From an uncultured Streptomyces sp. (lineage in GTDB: Bacteria > Actinomycetota > Actinomycetes > Streptomycetales > Streptomycetaceae), in assembly GCA_946480485.1 (NCBI GenBank), contig CAMLJW010000312.1:1-6492 (forward strand): a stretch of DNA of 6,492 bases, written 5' to 3'. The translations under genes were made by a program, and so were the position numbers. Below, piece by piece: positions 6,386 through 6,492 of this stretch. The notes under the pieces were generated by a model, which was not told where the DNA came from, did no database searches, and saw nothing but the letters and a program-made list of their open reading frames with translations. Positions within the stretch are counted from its first letter, which is position 1. Each line of letters opens with the position of its first letter.

Positions 6386-6492
6386 GTGGCGAACATCAAG
6401 TCCCAGATCAAGCGGATCAAGACCAACGAGAAGGCTCGGCTGCGCAACAAGGCCGTCAAGTCCTCCCTGAAGACCGCGATCCGCAAGGCCCG
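6386..6492 (+). CDS. rpsT: 30S ribosomal protein S20 (partial, 5' end only)
   Basis: From the GTG at 6386 the frame reads [18 protein letters not shown] and continues [17 protein letters not shown] before the window ends after 35 complete codons (a full S20 is about 88 residues). The [10 protein letters not shown]...T.E..R..N...KS..KT.IRK pattern is the diagnostic first helix of S20/bS20, a primary 16S rRNA-binding protein of the 30S subunit body. It is divergent from lepA with a 379-nt shared control region, an arrangement I recall from other Streptomyces chromosomes. Only the C-terminal part is missing. Confidence 0.96.
   Translation, partial: MANIKSQIKRIKTNEKARLRNKAVKSSLKTAIRKA

Overview
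The window looks like a chromosomal core segment of a Streptomyces (or a close high-GC actinomycete). Codon third positions are overwhelmingly G or C, and all four recognisable genes start with GTG. The protein types also fit: a HATPase-GAF-SpoIIE phosphatase of the kind abundant in Streptomyces, a FadD-type acyl-CoA ligase, and LepA divergent from ribosomal protein S20.

Layout from left to right: (1) positions 1-1365, minus strand: the first 455 residues of a multidomain regulatory phosphatase that runs off the left edge. (2) 1366-1998: a gene-poor gap of 633 nt. It holds a GC-rich hairpin that probably ends the fadD transcript, a (GGGGCC)3GGG tract with G-quadruplex potential, coding-like but frame-inconsistent sequence that may be gene debris, and the upstream region of the phosphatase gene. 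(3) 1999-3876, minus: a complete 625-residue long-chain fatty acid-CoA ligase. (4) 3877-4137: an intergenic region with a strong inverted repeat (lepA terminator candidate), a short direct repeat, and a GTTAACTCGCGAGTAAC palindrome close to the fadD start that resembles a repressor operator. (5) 4138-6006, minus: complete lepA (elongation factor 4), 622 residues from the preferred GTG. (6) 6007-6385: the divergent lepA/rpsT control region, which carries a GC-rich array of about 31-bp tandem repeats, a candidate rpsT promoter and a structured rpsT leader. (7) 6386-6492, plus: the first 35 codons of rpsT (30S protein S20), cut by the right edge.

Functionally, lepA and rpsT are translation genes sharing one divergent promoter region. 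fadD activates fatty acids and appears to have its own promoter and operator. The phosphatase is a partner-switching type signalling protein with an RsbW-like ATPase domain. Nothing ties the four into one pathway, and the gaps suggest separate transcription units. I see no mobile element, CRISPR array, tRNA or rRNA, and nothing that amounts to a new multi-gene system. The points worth a second look are regulatory or repetitive: the tandem-repeat array, the fadD palindrome, the G-rich tract, the rpsT leader and the possible decayed gene.
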